Positions 47,546 through 64,000 of a DNA stretch of 64,000 bases are shown piece by piece. A program made the position numbers and the translations under genes. The notes beneath the pieces are model-generated. The model saw nothing but the letters and a program-made list of their open reading frames with translations, had not been told where the DNA came from and searched no databases. Source of the DNA: Acorus gramineus (Eukaryota > Streptophyta > Magnoliopsida > Acorales > Acoraceae); contig CM060850.1 of the NCBI GenBank assembly GCA_030737835.1, positions 29,925,716-29,989,715 on the forward strand, in the 5' to 3' direction. Every line of letters starts with the position of its first letter. Positions within the stretch are counted from its first letter, which is position 1.

Positions 47546-48434
47546 GAAGAGATGCAGACAGTGGTCATAAATGCATCATCGAACAAGTGATATGGCATTG
47601 TTTTTGTACTGAATGAATGAATTCTTCACTACATTTTGATTGACAAGTTGGCGCAGTCATTTATGAAATGCAATCAATAAGTCATGCTTCACCTTGCCTT
47701 TAAAGAAGAAACAGAAAAGCAGTGTTGCATAGATTTTGTTTTATTTTTAGGTGGATAGTCTAACCAATACTGAGGTCCCAAATTGATAACATTTCAATTT
47801 TTTTCATTTTTGGATGGTCCACTTAAAAATATTTTTTATTTTTTACTCTTATATAATCTTTCAAAACTAAATTATTTGAAAAAATTAATTTCTTCTGTAC
47901 TGAAATTACATGGTGTTATAGCCAAATTATCAGAAAAAACATAATATTTTCCTTTTTTTAATAAGCATATCTTCTCTTTCTCTCTCATACACATAATTTC
48001 ATTTTTAATTCTATTTTTAGTCCCAAAATAATAGAAACTTCTGATAGATGCACGTGAATTTATATAAAAAGTGCATGAATACACATGTTTTAGAAGTGAG
48101 TTTGAACATAATTTTTTATTATATGTTTTTCTTTTCTTTTTTTCTAATAAAATCTACTTCTAGACTCAGACCTCTTATTAGACCTTTGTCATCATGACAA
48201 GAGGTGTTTCTATAACTGAATATATACGTATTCAATTTATAATTATTATATTCTAGGTGCTCTTTTAACATCTTAATTATGACTAATGAAGGATGTGTTT
48301 CACATGGAAAAGTTGAAAACAACTATTGTCTCAAATGGGTCATACAAATCCACCCAAACCAATATTGGAAAATGCATGAATATGTCATAACTAGCAACCC
48401 AATCCATTGGAATCGGGGGGAATCTCCCTGACTT

Positions 48435-48875
48435 TAGGGGCTGTTTGGCTAGAGGAATAGGGGTGGAATAGGGGGAATAAAGATAAAAAAAGATGTTTGG
48501 GTAGAAGGAATAAATAGGTATAGCTATCCGGAATTAGGAGAGAATAAGCTGGTATTTGTATTTCAAGTTCACCCATGAAATTGTATTATTCCTTCACTGG
48601 AATAAGGGGACCCATCTATCAAATCACATGCCATCACCTCTTATACATCAATGGGACCCATATGTCAAATCAATTTTTTTACACCTTATTCACATCTTAT
48701 TCTTCATCAACCAAATACTCCAACCTTTATTATTACGTTTTTCAATGAGAATAACTGAAAACACAACCAAACACAAAATCTCTTATTCCATTAATAAAGT
48801 CAACAATTCCTGAAATAGATATAAACTCTAAAATAACTTATGTCTTTATCCAAATGGACCCATCACTTGAAAAAA
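48435..48875 (+). mobile_element. GTTTGGAT-type MITE superfamily
   Basis: Left end GGGGCTGTTTGGCTAGAGGA; right end TTATCCAAATGGACCCATC. Core TATTATTACGTTTTTCAATG. It is the inverse-oriented relative of 22180-22608, including ATCAATGGGACCCATATGTC. Confidence 0.7.
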
Positions 48876-49364
48876 AATGGGTGAGGGTTTAAAGTTAGGT
48901 GCTCACAACCATTCCATGCATTGCCATTGATGAGACAAAATGTTCACCTATTCTATTTTTTTTTGCATCCAAAGGAATAAAGAATAGAATAGAGAAGAAA
49001 TCAAAGTCAAGAACCATCTAATCATTTGTCAGTCAACAAAATCCAGGTCCTTTTCATTTGACTGTTCATGTGGGAGAAAACATGAACTCAATTTGTGTGA
49101 AGAATTTAACAAGTGCTTTCAATTTTTTTCCAAACAAAAGGACAAAGAACTGGAGAGGCTTAAAAATTGCTTGAAGTATGGATTGAGAGATAAAAAAATG
49201 CCATCTTTTGGAATGTATGACGTGGAAGCTTGATGGCCACATAATTTTTTCTTCTTCTTGTGCTCTTTCTGCATGGGAAATTTGGGTCAAAAGTGTGGTT
49301 TTTCTTTTTAAAAGGTGTACATTTTTTTGTATTTATTTTTTTATAAAAAAAATTCAAATTAAAC

Positions 49365-49378
49365 CCCCCCCCCCCCCC
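49365..49378. repeat. Poly-C tract
   Basis: A run of fourteen C at the edge of the following fold-back MITE. Confidence 0.85.
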
Positions 49379-49394
49379 ATACACGGGCTCGAAT

Positions 49395-49890
49395 CCATAT
49401 AATTCTCTCACTTTTTTTAAAACCTGTATATAACTTTTTAAAAATATTTATATAAATTTAAATAATCATTTAAATTAAATTTTCGTTGACGGATTATGAT
49501 TTTTTATGAATATTCTGTTTATTTAATCCTTGTTAAAAATATGGTATACCAAATCTCTCTATAATGTATTAAAAAATGTGAAAAATTATTTATAAATGTC
49601 GACTTTATCCCTTCAGATAAGATTTCATAATCTATCCAGAGAAATAAAATCGCCATGTACTACACATTTTTAACAAATTTTAAAGGTTTTTGGTATATTT
49701 TATTTTTGGTTAGGGTTAATAAAATTGAATATTAGTAGAATATTCCTCATCTGTCAACGAAAGTTTGACTCAGGAGTTTATTTTAATTTGCATAGGTGTT
49801 TTCAAGGAGTTATATAGATTTTAGAAAAAGCCAAATGTTATATGAATTTTGGACAATTTACATAGGGTTATTTGAATTTTTTTTTTTTTT
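49395..49890 (+). mobile_element. Fold-back MITE, TATATGGATTT family
   Basis: Landmarks: TTTTCGTTGACGGATTATGA, GGTATACCAAATCTCTCTAT, AATAAAATCGCCATGTA, GTTAGGGTTAATAAAATTGA, GGAGTTATATAGATTTTAG and AGGGTTATTTGAATTTT. Confidence 0.6.
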
Positions 49891-50149
49891 TAAAAAAAAA
49901 TGGCTTCGATTTTGGCTTAAGCTGTGGCTCGGTTTCAAAAGTGCTTCTCAAAAGCTGTGGTCTTACATAACGGCATGTTGACCGGCACCGATATGTTTGC
50001 TGTGTTCTCCTTTTAATTGTTTAAATTTTGATTGTCCCATTTAATATTTTAAATGAGAACACTGAAATTTTAGTTGATACATCTAATTATCATAACTAAA
50101 CATTAATTTTTGTTTGACTAAGTACAAATGAGAACTCACTTCAATCTGT

Positions 50150-50375
50150 ATCGTATTCAAATAAACCCTAAAAGATTATGATAATTAATTTGATATGTGA
50201 GACTCTTATATCAATGTAATCAAGAAAATGGAATAACATAATTTTATGAAAAATCTCAAATACCAATATGACATAACTATATTCATCTAGTCCTTACAAA
50301 CAGACAATTTTTAGACTTGTTTTTATCTCTATTCCACCCTATTAACGTCCCATACCTCTACCCAAAAAAGGGCAT
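50150..50375 (-). mobile_element. Partial GTTTGGAT-type MITE
   Basis: Resembles the right half of 22180-22608 (AATTAATTTGATATGTGAGA, ACTATATTCATCTAGTCCTT, CTCTATTCCACCCTATT, CCTCTACCCAAAAAAGGGC). The left half is missing. Confidence 0.45.
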
Positions 50376-51879
50376 AAAGATTTATTTGGACTTGTCCATT
50401 CTCTTTCACCAACTATGGACCAAGAAACACACACTTGACCCTCCCCTAAATCAAATAAATTAATCAGAAAAATGATATGTTCATATCCAAGTACAGCTCC
50501 ACCAGTCTCGTCGACATTTTTTTTTAATATTATTTATCATATATCATTCATTTAAAATACGTGATGTTACATAAAATAAAATATTATAGGCTATAATGGA
50601 ACTGTAGACTACAAATATCAAAAGTCCTGAATTTATCATGAATTTTAACATTAATATTCTTCATATATTAATGTGTATATATAAAATAATAATTTAATCA
50701 TCCATTGTCCGGATTCCTTTAATTCCTTGTGTTGTGAAAACGTGGGATGATTCTATCAAACCATGACGTGCCGGTCAAAGTGGGAAAACAATTGACTATC
50801 GATACTAATTTGACTTTGTTTCATCCGTCAATCATTTTCAGAGGGAGTCGTTGACCGGTAAAAATGTACATGCGAATATTAATTCAACGTCTACGTCGAA
50901 TGCGCTGTTCGAATAGTAATTTTTCTGACCGAGTCAATTGAAATTGTGTATTGATTATTATATATATCAATTTTGAGAACGGATTTCTACAGTTTTCGGT
51001 TTTTTTTTTTTTTTATAAAAAATGCATAACTAATATAAACTTATTTTCAAATGCCATTAATGATATTTAATTTTAAAGAAAGTAAAAAATAGTTTTGTAT
51101 TATAAAAAATAGCTTTTCAAGAACTAGAAATATGTTTTTTTGAAAAACTTTAAAACATATGGTGTTTTATTTAATTTGGATCCATAATTTTATTAATTTT
51201 TAAGATCAATAGGTTGAATGATTCATGAACAAAATTGTTGGAGCATTAAAAAAAATTTCAAACTTTCTTCAATGTCACATTGAAAAGTTATTTAAAATTC
51301 ATTTTTTTTTATCTTTACCACAGCTTGGTACATAATAATAGAAAGATAAATCCTCAGAGAGAGAGAGAGAGTTAACAAAAAAAAAAAAAAAAGTTTGTAG
51401 ATAAAATCTGATAAATACTCTAGACTAGAGACAAATGTAATGATAAGCAAAAAGAAAATTATAATTAAAAAAAAACTACTCTGTCAACTATCTAAATTTC
51501 TATCACATAATGTCAATCCATATATCTACCTCAGATAATGTTATGCCTCCCCCTCCCCCTCCAAAGGAACCAGGGGCGCATAACTGGTGTGACCATGTGA
51601 GGACAGATGCGCCAGCTTGATAGACAGTGTTCTTTATTATTACTATTATATATTTATATATTATACTCTTTTTATTATCATTGATAGACAGTGTTCTTTA
51701 TTATTGATTCCTTGGATAAATAAAGTCACTTCTTATCCAAACAAACGTATTTGAATAACTATCCCCAAAAAAATAAAATATTTAACATTGACGCAGTTGA
51801 TATTTAAAAACAATCTACCCATTCCCTAGGTGAGGTTGAGTCTAAGATTACAATGACTTTCTATAAAGGAAAAAGATAC

Positions 51880-52145
51880 AGCTCTCATTTCAGCCTTTAT
51901 TGCAGCTCATCTTGTTTTTTTTTTTTTTTTTAAATCATACACTTATCTTTTGAATTGTATGCTATTATATGAAATGAAATATATACTGAGATACATTGGT
52001 GTATTTTTTTTATAATAAAAAAATAATAAAAAAGGTCATATACTATGATAGAACTCATATGCTATGATAGCGTAGTATATACTATGTTATCATAGCGTAT
52101 GGGGTTGTAAAACGGACTGCAAAAAGGACTGCGAATGAAAAATGT
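51880..52145 (+). mobile_element. MITE remnant, three-copy family (copy 3)
   Basis: Has CAGCCTTTATTGCAGCTCAT at the left, AAATGAAATATATACTGAGA, CTATGATAGCGTAGTATATA, and a right end TTGTAAAACGGACTGCAAAA. The left TTGCAGC and right GACTGCAA are near-inverse. Confidence 0.5.
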
Positions 52146-52159
52146 TATGTTTAACCCCA

Positions 52160-52612
52160 GCTCCTATTTGGATACAGAATAGATCACGGAATAATTTGGA
52201 ATAAACAAAATAAGTAATTTTTGGTATTTGGATGTAGTGAATAACTTCAGATAACTTATGTCATAATAAACTTGTATATAAATTTCAACTAAACCCCATT
52301 GGAATTAAAGTTATTCTAAGTTATTCCACCCAAATAACATATGAGCTAATTGTCAAATCAATTGTCATCACTTTTTAAAAATCACATGTCAAATCAATTA
52401 TTTTTATTTTTTCACATTTCATAAATATTTATCCACACATTATTCACATTTTATTTAGACAACAAAAACTTTATTATTACGTTTCTCAACGAGAATAATT
52501 TAAAATATAACCAAATACAAAACCACTCATTTTACGGCTATACCCACTTATGGTGGTATAATTGTTTATGCCAGAATAAATCTTATTACATATTTAAATG
52601 GGGGCTAAGTGT
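52160..52612 (+). mobile_element. GTTTGGAT-type MITE superfamily
   Basis: Left end CTCCTATTTGGATACAGAAT; right end ATTTAAATGGGGGCTAAG. Landmarks AATTGTCAAATCAATTGTCA and the core TATTATTACGTTTCTCAACG with GAGAATAATT. Confidence 0.7.
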
Positions 52613-54700
52613 ACTTATAGGATTAAATGCACATATTTTTATGATTTTTCTAATAGAATATAAATCCAGATAGTGGATTATAAAATGTGTTGGGCAAAAT
52701 CATATATTGCATTAGTGATGTAACGAACTATAAATGAGATTACAAACAGACTGAGTGTATGAACATTTAAAAATAAATAGCCCTTATTTTACTCCTCAAC
52801 TTTTTTTCTATTCCTTTTCACCTTTTGTTTTTGTGGTTTGTTCAACAAGAACATATTAAATTCTAACACACACGATATGAGAGCAAACAAGAAACCATAC
52901 GTTTTGAGTGCATCACGCCACAAGCATGACAAACATATAAAAAACTTTATAAAATTATATTTTTTTGATGAACCACCCATCTCAAATTAATCCAAATGAA
53001 ATATAAGATGCTGCACTGATTTTATAATGGGCACATGCATCTTTGATGGTTTAATTAGGCCACCTTCCACCCCTCCTTTAATTTTTTAATATTTTAATAA
53101 CTAATCACACAATCATTGTTTGATATCTCCTCTCTCTCTAAAGTGTACCTGCCCCCCTCCAACAATTCCTTGCCCCTTCTAGCATTTTGAGTCCTCACAT
53201 TGTTATTGTTTTTCGTTGTTAGTGGTGGAGATGGTATTAGTTTCTTAATTAAATCAACATTGTATTATATTCTAAAAAAACATTTATTGAGTAGTTTTGA
53301 ATAATTAATTGTATGGTCAATGTCTTCTTCCAATGAGATACCCAATTCCTAGCTAACAATTGCACTCGTCGCAATCCAAAACATGATTAAGTCACTACTA
53401 AATATATGGCATAAAGTGATGATCTCACACAAACATTAGTTAATGTTGAAATTTCATTAGGGGAAAATATATAGCTATGTGCCTATATGGGTTAATTAAT
53501 TGGACAATGTTACATGATAGGCTGGGTGAGAAAGAATACATAAATGTAGGGGCGTTGGAAAATTATGGGGTTAATTGAGAGGAGACCAAAATTTAAGATT
53601 TTGTTTAATTTACATGTTTTATTATTGTCATTTTTCATAGTTTAGGTTTATATAAATTAATTTCTAAAGGTAAGAGGTGGGGGCAAGGACAAGGGGGCTT
53701 AAAGCCACTCCTTGATTACTTTTTTTTTTTTTGAAAAAATAATAGGATTTGATTAATTGTTACATTGGGGGCCGGGGTTAATAGTATTTATGTATTATAT
53801 AGAAATTATTTTTCTTTTCCATGACTCTTTCTCTACATCATCCAAACAATTTTTTTTAAAAAAACTAATTATTACACAACATTTTATGAAAAAAAAATTG
53901 AGCAATATATATTTATTTTTATGTTCTCAATTATTTTGAATTTAATTAAATATTAAATAACATAATTAAGTAAATGATTGCACATTCATTAATTATGTCC
54001 TGCGCCTTAATAAAATTTTAGCTTGCCACTACTAATGGTCAACTTATATGGAGTATGAGAAAAAAAATACACAAGATGAAAAAATTTAAAAACCACTATA
54101 AATTTTTACATTGGTGTTGTTGTATGCAATATCTATATCTATATTCACTAATGAGTTATATGTTTTATAATAATAAAAAAACATGCGGTTTAAAAAAAAG
54201 AAAAAATCTTCTCCAGGACATGTATATAAAAAAATAGCAAGAATTCTATAATTGTACTATTGTGGTTTATGGAAATTAAACAAACAAAATCAGTATATGC
54301 AAAAAGGCATATTCAATTATTGTACTACCACTGTAAGAGCAACATGTCATAACACTGCACAAAAAGGCCCTCACTGGAACTTATCCAAAAAACCAACATA
54401 CAAAAATGACAATCTGTCCTTTCTAAACATTACAGAACCATATTAGTTACATATATTCATTCATTCAATATTAACTAGACAACTAACGAAACATGTCTAA
54501 AAAATATATAATGTATTCTACAAATAAAAATGTTACATTCAAATATTCAATTCTGTTTATAACCCTATTTAAATTTAATTTTTTTGAATTTCATTAATAA
54601 CAAAAATTATTTTACAAAAACTAAATATAAATTCTTATGAATTTAATACATTAATTTTTTTTATAATATAATATATATTAAAAAATATTTTAAATATCAT
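52613..54700. other. AT-rich intergenic DNA without a recognisable gene
   Basis: About 2.1 kb, very AT-rich, with several homopolymer runs (T near 53720, A near 53890). No conserved protein, RNA gene or clear transposon end was recognised. Confidence 0.55.
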
Positions 54701-54707
54701 CCTAAGC

Positions 54708-55110
54708 TCTCGTTTGGTTAAGATATAGGGTCCGGAATAAGCAAAAATCAGTCAAAATAGTTTCAAAACGAGAATCTATAAGCTATAATTAACTAGTATA
54801 AAGTGATATTCCAGTCAATCCTTGAAATTAAGTTATTCCAGATTATTCAAACCAAACGAATACGTAGGTCTACTGTCAAAAGAGCAACTATCACCTCTTA
54901 TAAATCAACTGTTATCATTTTTTCACATTTTATAAATCTTTATCTATACCTTATTCATATTTTATCTAAACAACAAAAAATTTATTATCACGTTTCCTAA
55001 CAAAAATAATTACAGGAAACAATTAAACCAAAACTTTATTTATTTTATTTATATTTAAATAGGCATAAACAGTAATAACTTAATCTTCTTATCAAACAGG
55101 GCAGTGATAT
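54708..55110 (+). mobile_element. GTTTGGAT-type MITE superfamily
   Basis: Left end GCTCTCGTTTGGTTAAGATA; right end TTCTTATCAAACAGGGCAG. Landmarks TATAAAGTGATATTCCAGTC, AAGTTATTCCAGATTATTCA and the core TTATTATCACGTTTCCTAAC. Confidence 0.65.
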
Positions 55111-55309
55111 TAGATGGATTTGGATCCTCTGTTTGTTTTTTTCTGCTTGTATCTTATTTGACTTTCATTGTGGAATTGTCACATCATAACAATTAAAATC
55201 AAACACGATTATAGATATATGAAATCATGAATGGATAAATAGATCCATTTTATTTAAAAAATTTATGATCCATTTATTAATTAAAATATAAAATAAGTAT
55301 AAGAAAATA

Positions 55310-55900
55310 AGTAGATGTTCCAAACCGATGTTATATACGAGATGGACGGTTGCAAAAAAGCGACCGGGTCAAGCACGTTCTCCAAGCCGAGCCGAGTCAT
55401 TCCCGACCAAACGCTGACCTTTCTTTCCAAAAGCCGCCGTCCAAACAGACTTTCAACCAACCCCATCACACCCAAATAAATAAATAAAAATATAAATAAA
55501 TAAGACCAATCCTTCACCACCGTCCATCCATCACAATCGGACGGTTCAAAGTCTTCATTCCTTCCAGATTTTTCGCCCACGGAAAACAGAAATCAAAACT
55601 ACTACTAATAATAAAGGGTAATAAAAACCGGGCCGGTCACGTGACTTCAAAGCGCAACCGCCAGCTCATCACGGTCTGTCACTCCTCGGATCCCCGCGAA
55701 AACGGAATCCGACGGTTGAGATTTCTCTTCACGGACACGTGTGTTATGTGAGTAACCGTTGCACGCTCGACACGTACGGGAGCGGTTTATTTATTTTTTT
55801 CAATCAACCGCCGTGTATTTCGTGGGAGATTCTAATCGTGTAACGTATCGCCGATAAGTCGTCGAGATTATGGGATCCACGCCTCCACCAGACTCAGATA
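55310..55900. promoter_or_regulatory. GC-richer island with two G-boxes, no gene inside
   Basis: The stretch is clearly GC-richer than its flanks, transposon-free, and contains CACGTG at 55638-55643 (GGTCACGTGACT) and at 55736-55741 (GGACACGTGTGT), the second of ABRE/G-box type. Motifs resembling CGGACGGTT recur (about 55535-55547 and 55709-55718). It lies 1.4-2 kb upstream of the demethylase transcription start. A distal regulatory region is a reasonable reading; a lost or unrecognised short gene is the alternative. Confidence 0.4.
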
Positions 55901-57252
55901 CCCCCAACCAAATAACCTAATGACCTTTATGTCCTCAATTTGTATACATGTGCCTTTAAAAAATTTAATATTTTTGAAACGCATTAATAACTTCTAGATT
56001 CTATAAATTCGTAGAAGATAATGAAAGATAATAACTTTATCCAATAAAAAGTGGTGCTACTTCGCCAAAAAAAAAAAGTGGTGCTCTTTTTATTTATACT
56101 TTTTTCTTAAACATAATATTAATGATATAATTATGTAAATATATTATATGTCATTAAATACAAGACACTCTTAAATAAAATTATTAAAATCATTAAGGAT
56201 TCATTTGACAAAACAGTATGAGACATCGCGTTTGAAAACACGGTGCAGCGACTGGAAAAAATTATTTTCATGCGATTGAAAACACAAAAATACAAAAAAA
56301 AACAATGTGATGCCACTACCATTCCCTTTCAAATGCCAAAGCTAAAATCTTGTTTGAATAGGAGGTTGCGCCTATCATGTTTGTTAATGTAAATTCATCC
56401 CAAATGCTCCCCAAACTGACACTAAAAATAAGAAAAAAAACTTAAAATGCTAAAAAACTAAAATTTAGATTTCACCAATGAAATATAGAAATTTGACAAA
56501 AATAATAAATTTTATAATGATAGAAATCTTATAATTTTTTTTATCATGATGACTAATTTAAAATTTAATAATCTCGAAACCATTCTTCCCTAAAGCTGTC
56601 ATACAATATAAAAAAAATCAAATACAATTAACATATATCTAAAGAGGTCATCAAGTTGTATTTGAGAATGATTCATTAATAAACCCTCTAGTAAAAACAA
56701 AACAAAACCATAGAAATGAATAAATTGAAAAACTCTAATTATTATTACTGTATCTAAAAGAGACATATGTTGTTTTGTACTAAACCATCCAAAATTTATA
56801 ACTACAGCTTTTAAATAAACAGTAATCAAACACAAATCATCTGATTTTTCCTATATCTTTATATAATCATTTTGTAACCAAATAAGTTATTTATGAGCAA
56901 AACATGGAAACAATTAAAATCATTTTTTTAAATATATATATCACATAAAATAATGTACAGCTACCCCCACCAGTAATCAAGGGATGACTGCACCGTACGT
57001 TCCATTGAACGTACTACTTAGCGGAAGTGTGTCTGCCTACGTGTCAAGATCTCCGGCGGACTAGTGCAAAGGGAAGGATCGGTCATTTGAGTCAGAAGGA
57101 CATGTCTGTCAATTTCGGAAATGAGTAGGGGCACAATTGGGTCCCGAAAAACGCGGTTCCGTCGACACGGCGTTTCGTTGAACCAAACAGCAACTACCGC
57201 TTATTCTGATTCGGATTTTTAAATTCATTTTTTTTATTGTATTCGGTAGCGC

Positions 57253-57260
57253 AATAAATA
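57253..57260 (+). promoter_or_regulatory. TATA-like box of the JmjC demethylase gene
   Basis: AATAAATA within GCGCAATAAATAGGGCTCG. It would place transcription start near 57290, followed by a pyrimidine-rich then GC-rich leader of roughly 420 nt before the proposed start codon. Confidence 0.5.
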
Positions 57261-57710
57261 GGGCTCGTTTTCCTATTTTACGGTTTCTTTTCAGTACTCG
57301 CTCTTTTTTTTTTCCTTTCTTTCCCTCTCTTTCACTGTTCCTTCCTTTCTGCGTTTCCTTCGCCGGAGATCCTCCTCCGTCGCCGGAAACCTCCGTACGT
57401 CGCCGGAAACGCCTTCCCCCTCCGCCGGTCCAGGCGTCCTTTTCGGTATCTGCAAGTGCTGTTTCTGTGACTTTCTTCGAAGATACGTTTCGGATCCGTC
57501 TGTTCCGTCGATTCTTCTCTCCGGAGCGTAATGTGGCGTCCGTGGAAGATTTGAGGGGGAGGTTTTGTTGATTTGGACGGTTGAGATCGGTTTCTACGGC
57601 TTGATTTGGAGGAGTTTTTTTTTTTTTTTTCGTTTCTTTGCGTTGTCGGTAGTGCAATTTTAGTGTGGAAGACGAAGGTGGAGAATTCAAGAGCCAGAGA
57701 TAGGCATGAG

Positions 57711-63062
<5,352 letters not shown>

Positions 63063-63774
63063 AGACTGGTTTTCCCTAAAATGGAGGAACCTTGACTATC
63101 TTGCGCTGACTTCATCGCTGATCTTCGGTTCTAACAACAGCAGAAAACAAATTTGACTCAGGGGAGTGGTGATTAACTTGTGTTTAGAGTAGTGAAAAAA
63201 TTGGATTCTTTGTGCAGGCCTCCAATTGAGGTGCTGGCTTGTCTGGAATTCTGATTGGGTGGGTGGTGTATATAACCATTCTTCTGTCACAGAGCTGCTG
63301 CTCTCCCTGCATCTCTCGATTTCTTTCATTCTTTTATACGACATTGTATCTTGGAATCATTTTGAAATAAGATGAATCCGCATTCGATCTTTAGTTCTGT
63401 TGACCTTTGTTTTACTGGTCATTAATTATTCTTTTATATCTGTTGCAGTTAGTTTTATCTTTAGATGTTCTTTACAAGGCCAACTGGCCAAGGCTGTGTG
63501 TTCGGTTTTGGGTGTGGCTAGAAATGGAAATTACATGTTTTGGTTAAAATTTTGTGGAAGATAATTGTTTCTTTTTTGGCCCTTATATTGAATTGTAAGA
63601 ATGGACGATGCTAGATGCTTTCCCCATTTGTCAGTGCAAATGATTTAATATTTTCAAAAGCTGTAAATTTTTTTTTTCCCCCACAAAAAGCTGTTGCAAA
63701 ATGCAAATAGTTTCATAGATAATGATCCAACACACCCCCCATCAAATAAATTTTTTTGGGTACATTTTAGAATA
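63063..63774 (+). other. 3' UTR and flank of the demethylase gene
   Basis: Non-coding DNA after the TAG. GAAATAAGATGAA near 63363 is a possible near-upstream polyadenylation element. Nothing else is recognised before the repeat at 63775. Confidence 0.45.
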
Positions 63775-64000
63775 GGGAAAATCCAAATAAACCCTTGTAA
63801 ATTGCTTGATATCTATATGACCCTATAACTTTTCCTGAAGTCTATATAACCCTCTAAAAATACATATATAAAACCAAATAACATCTTGAGTTAAATTTTT
63901 GTTGATAGATGAAAAATATTATGTGAACATTCTATTTTATTAACCCTGTGTGCATGAGCAAAAATAGTATACCAAAATCCCTTATAATTTATTAAAAATG
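63775..64000 (+). mobile_element. Fold-back MITE, TATATGGATTT family, cut by the window end
   Basis: Starts AAAATCCAAATAAACCCTTG, then GCTTGATATCTATATGACCC, TTTTTGTTGATAGATGAAAA, ATTCTATTTTATTAACCCTG and AGTATACCAAAATCCCTTAT: the left half of the family in the same order as at 3910, 12280 and 49395. Confidence 0.6.

Noticed and set aside
51540..51640. GC-richer patch with CCCCCTCCCCCTCC followed by a possible tRNA-like stretch
   Set aside because: No cloverleaf with matching acceptor, anticodon and T arms could be drawn.
57109..57690. Minus-strand open frame of 193 residues upstream of the demethylase
   Set aside because: It covers the promoter and leader of the + strand gene, has a lysine-rich low-complexity translation and no family resemblance.

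Overview
The window is nuclear DNA of a flowering plant. It has GT-AG introns, very AT-rich intergenic DNA full of miniature inverted-repeat transposons (MITEs), Copia-type LTR remnants, and plant-only gene families. Some coding exons are strongly GC-rich against the AT-rich background (calmodulin-like gene, plastid fibrillin, small membrane protein). This, with the protein sequences, suggests a non-grass monocot, but that is inference; the species cannot be read from the sequence.

Genes from left to right: (1) the last coding exon of a class A1 heat-shock transcription factor (+, 1268-2485; the exon with most of the DNA-binding domain lies outside the window). (2) A five-exon RRM protein of the BPA1 (binding partner of ACD11) family (+, 4973-9902). 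(3) A three-exon small conserved plant single-pass membrane protein (-, 20886-21452). (4) An intronless four-EF-hand calmodulin-like protein, CML18 type (-, 29583-30080). (5) A three-exon plastid fibrillin, PAP3/FBN2 type (-, 32465-35893). (6) A LYR-motif mitochondrial-type protein like LYRM9 (+, 39053-41330), followed by (7) a tandem, diverging, frameshifted second copy (+, 42625-45568). (8) A complete eleven-exon JmjN/JmjC histone demethylase of the JMJ706/JMJ13 group (+, 57711-63062). They are independent housekeeping, signalling and regulatory genes; nothing suggests an operon or a biosynthetic cluster.

The space between genes is mostly transposon-derived. One MITE superfamily with a shared internal core (consensus about TTATTACGTTTCYCAAYGAG) occurs at least eleven times. 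A second, fold-back family with ends reading roughly GGGGTTATATGGATTT occurs at least six times. Smaller families have two or three copies each. A 2.0-kb non-autonomous LTR element (15299-17300) has matching LTRs, a primer-binding site, a polypurine tract and target duplications, but carries GC-rich tandem repeats instead of gag-pol. There are also a truncated Copia 3' end (36498-36983), a solo LTR (40086-40452), and a Mutator-type MITE with a perfect 9-bp target duplication (37642-38540).

The most interesting structures are: the LYRM9-like tandem duplication, whose two copies serve as each other's empty sites for later transposon insertions; a nearly perfect inverted duplication (arms about 80 bp) just upstream of the fibrillin gene, abutting a MITE; and the retroelement with captured GC-rich repeats. 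I found no convincing tRNA, rRNA or CRISPR feature and no clear new multi-gene system.
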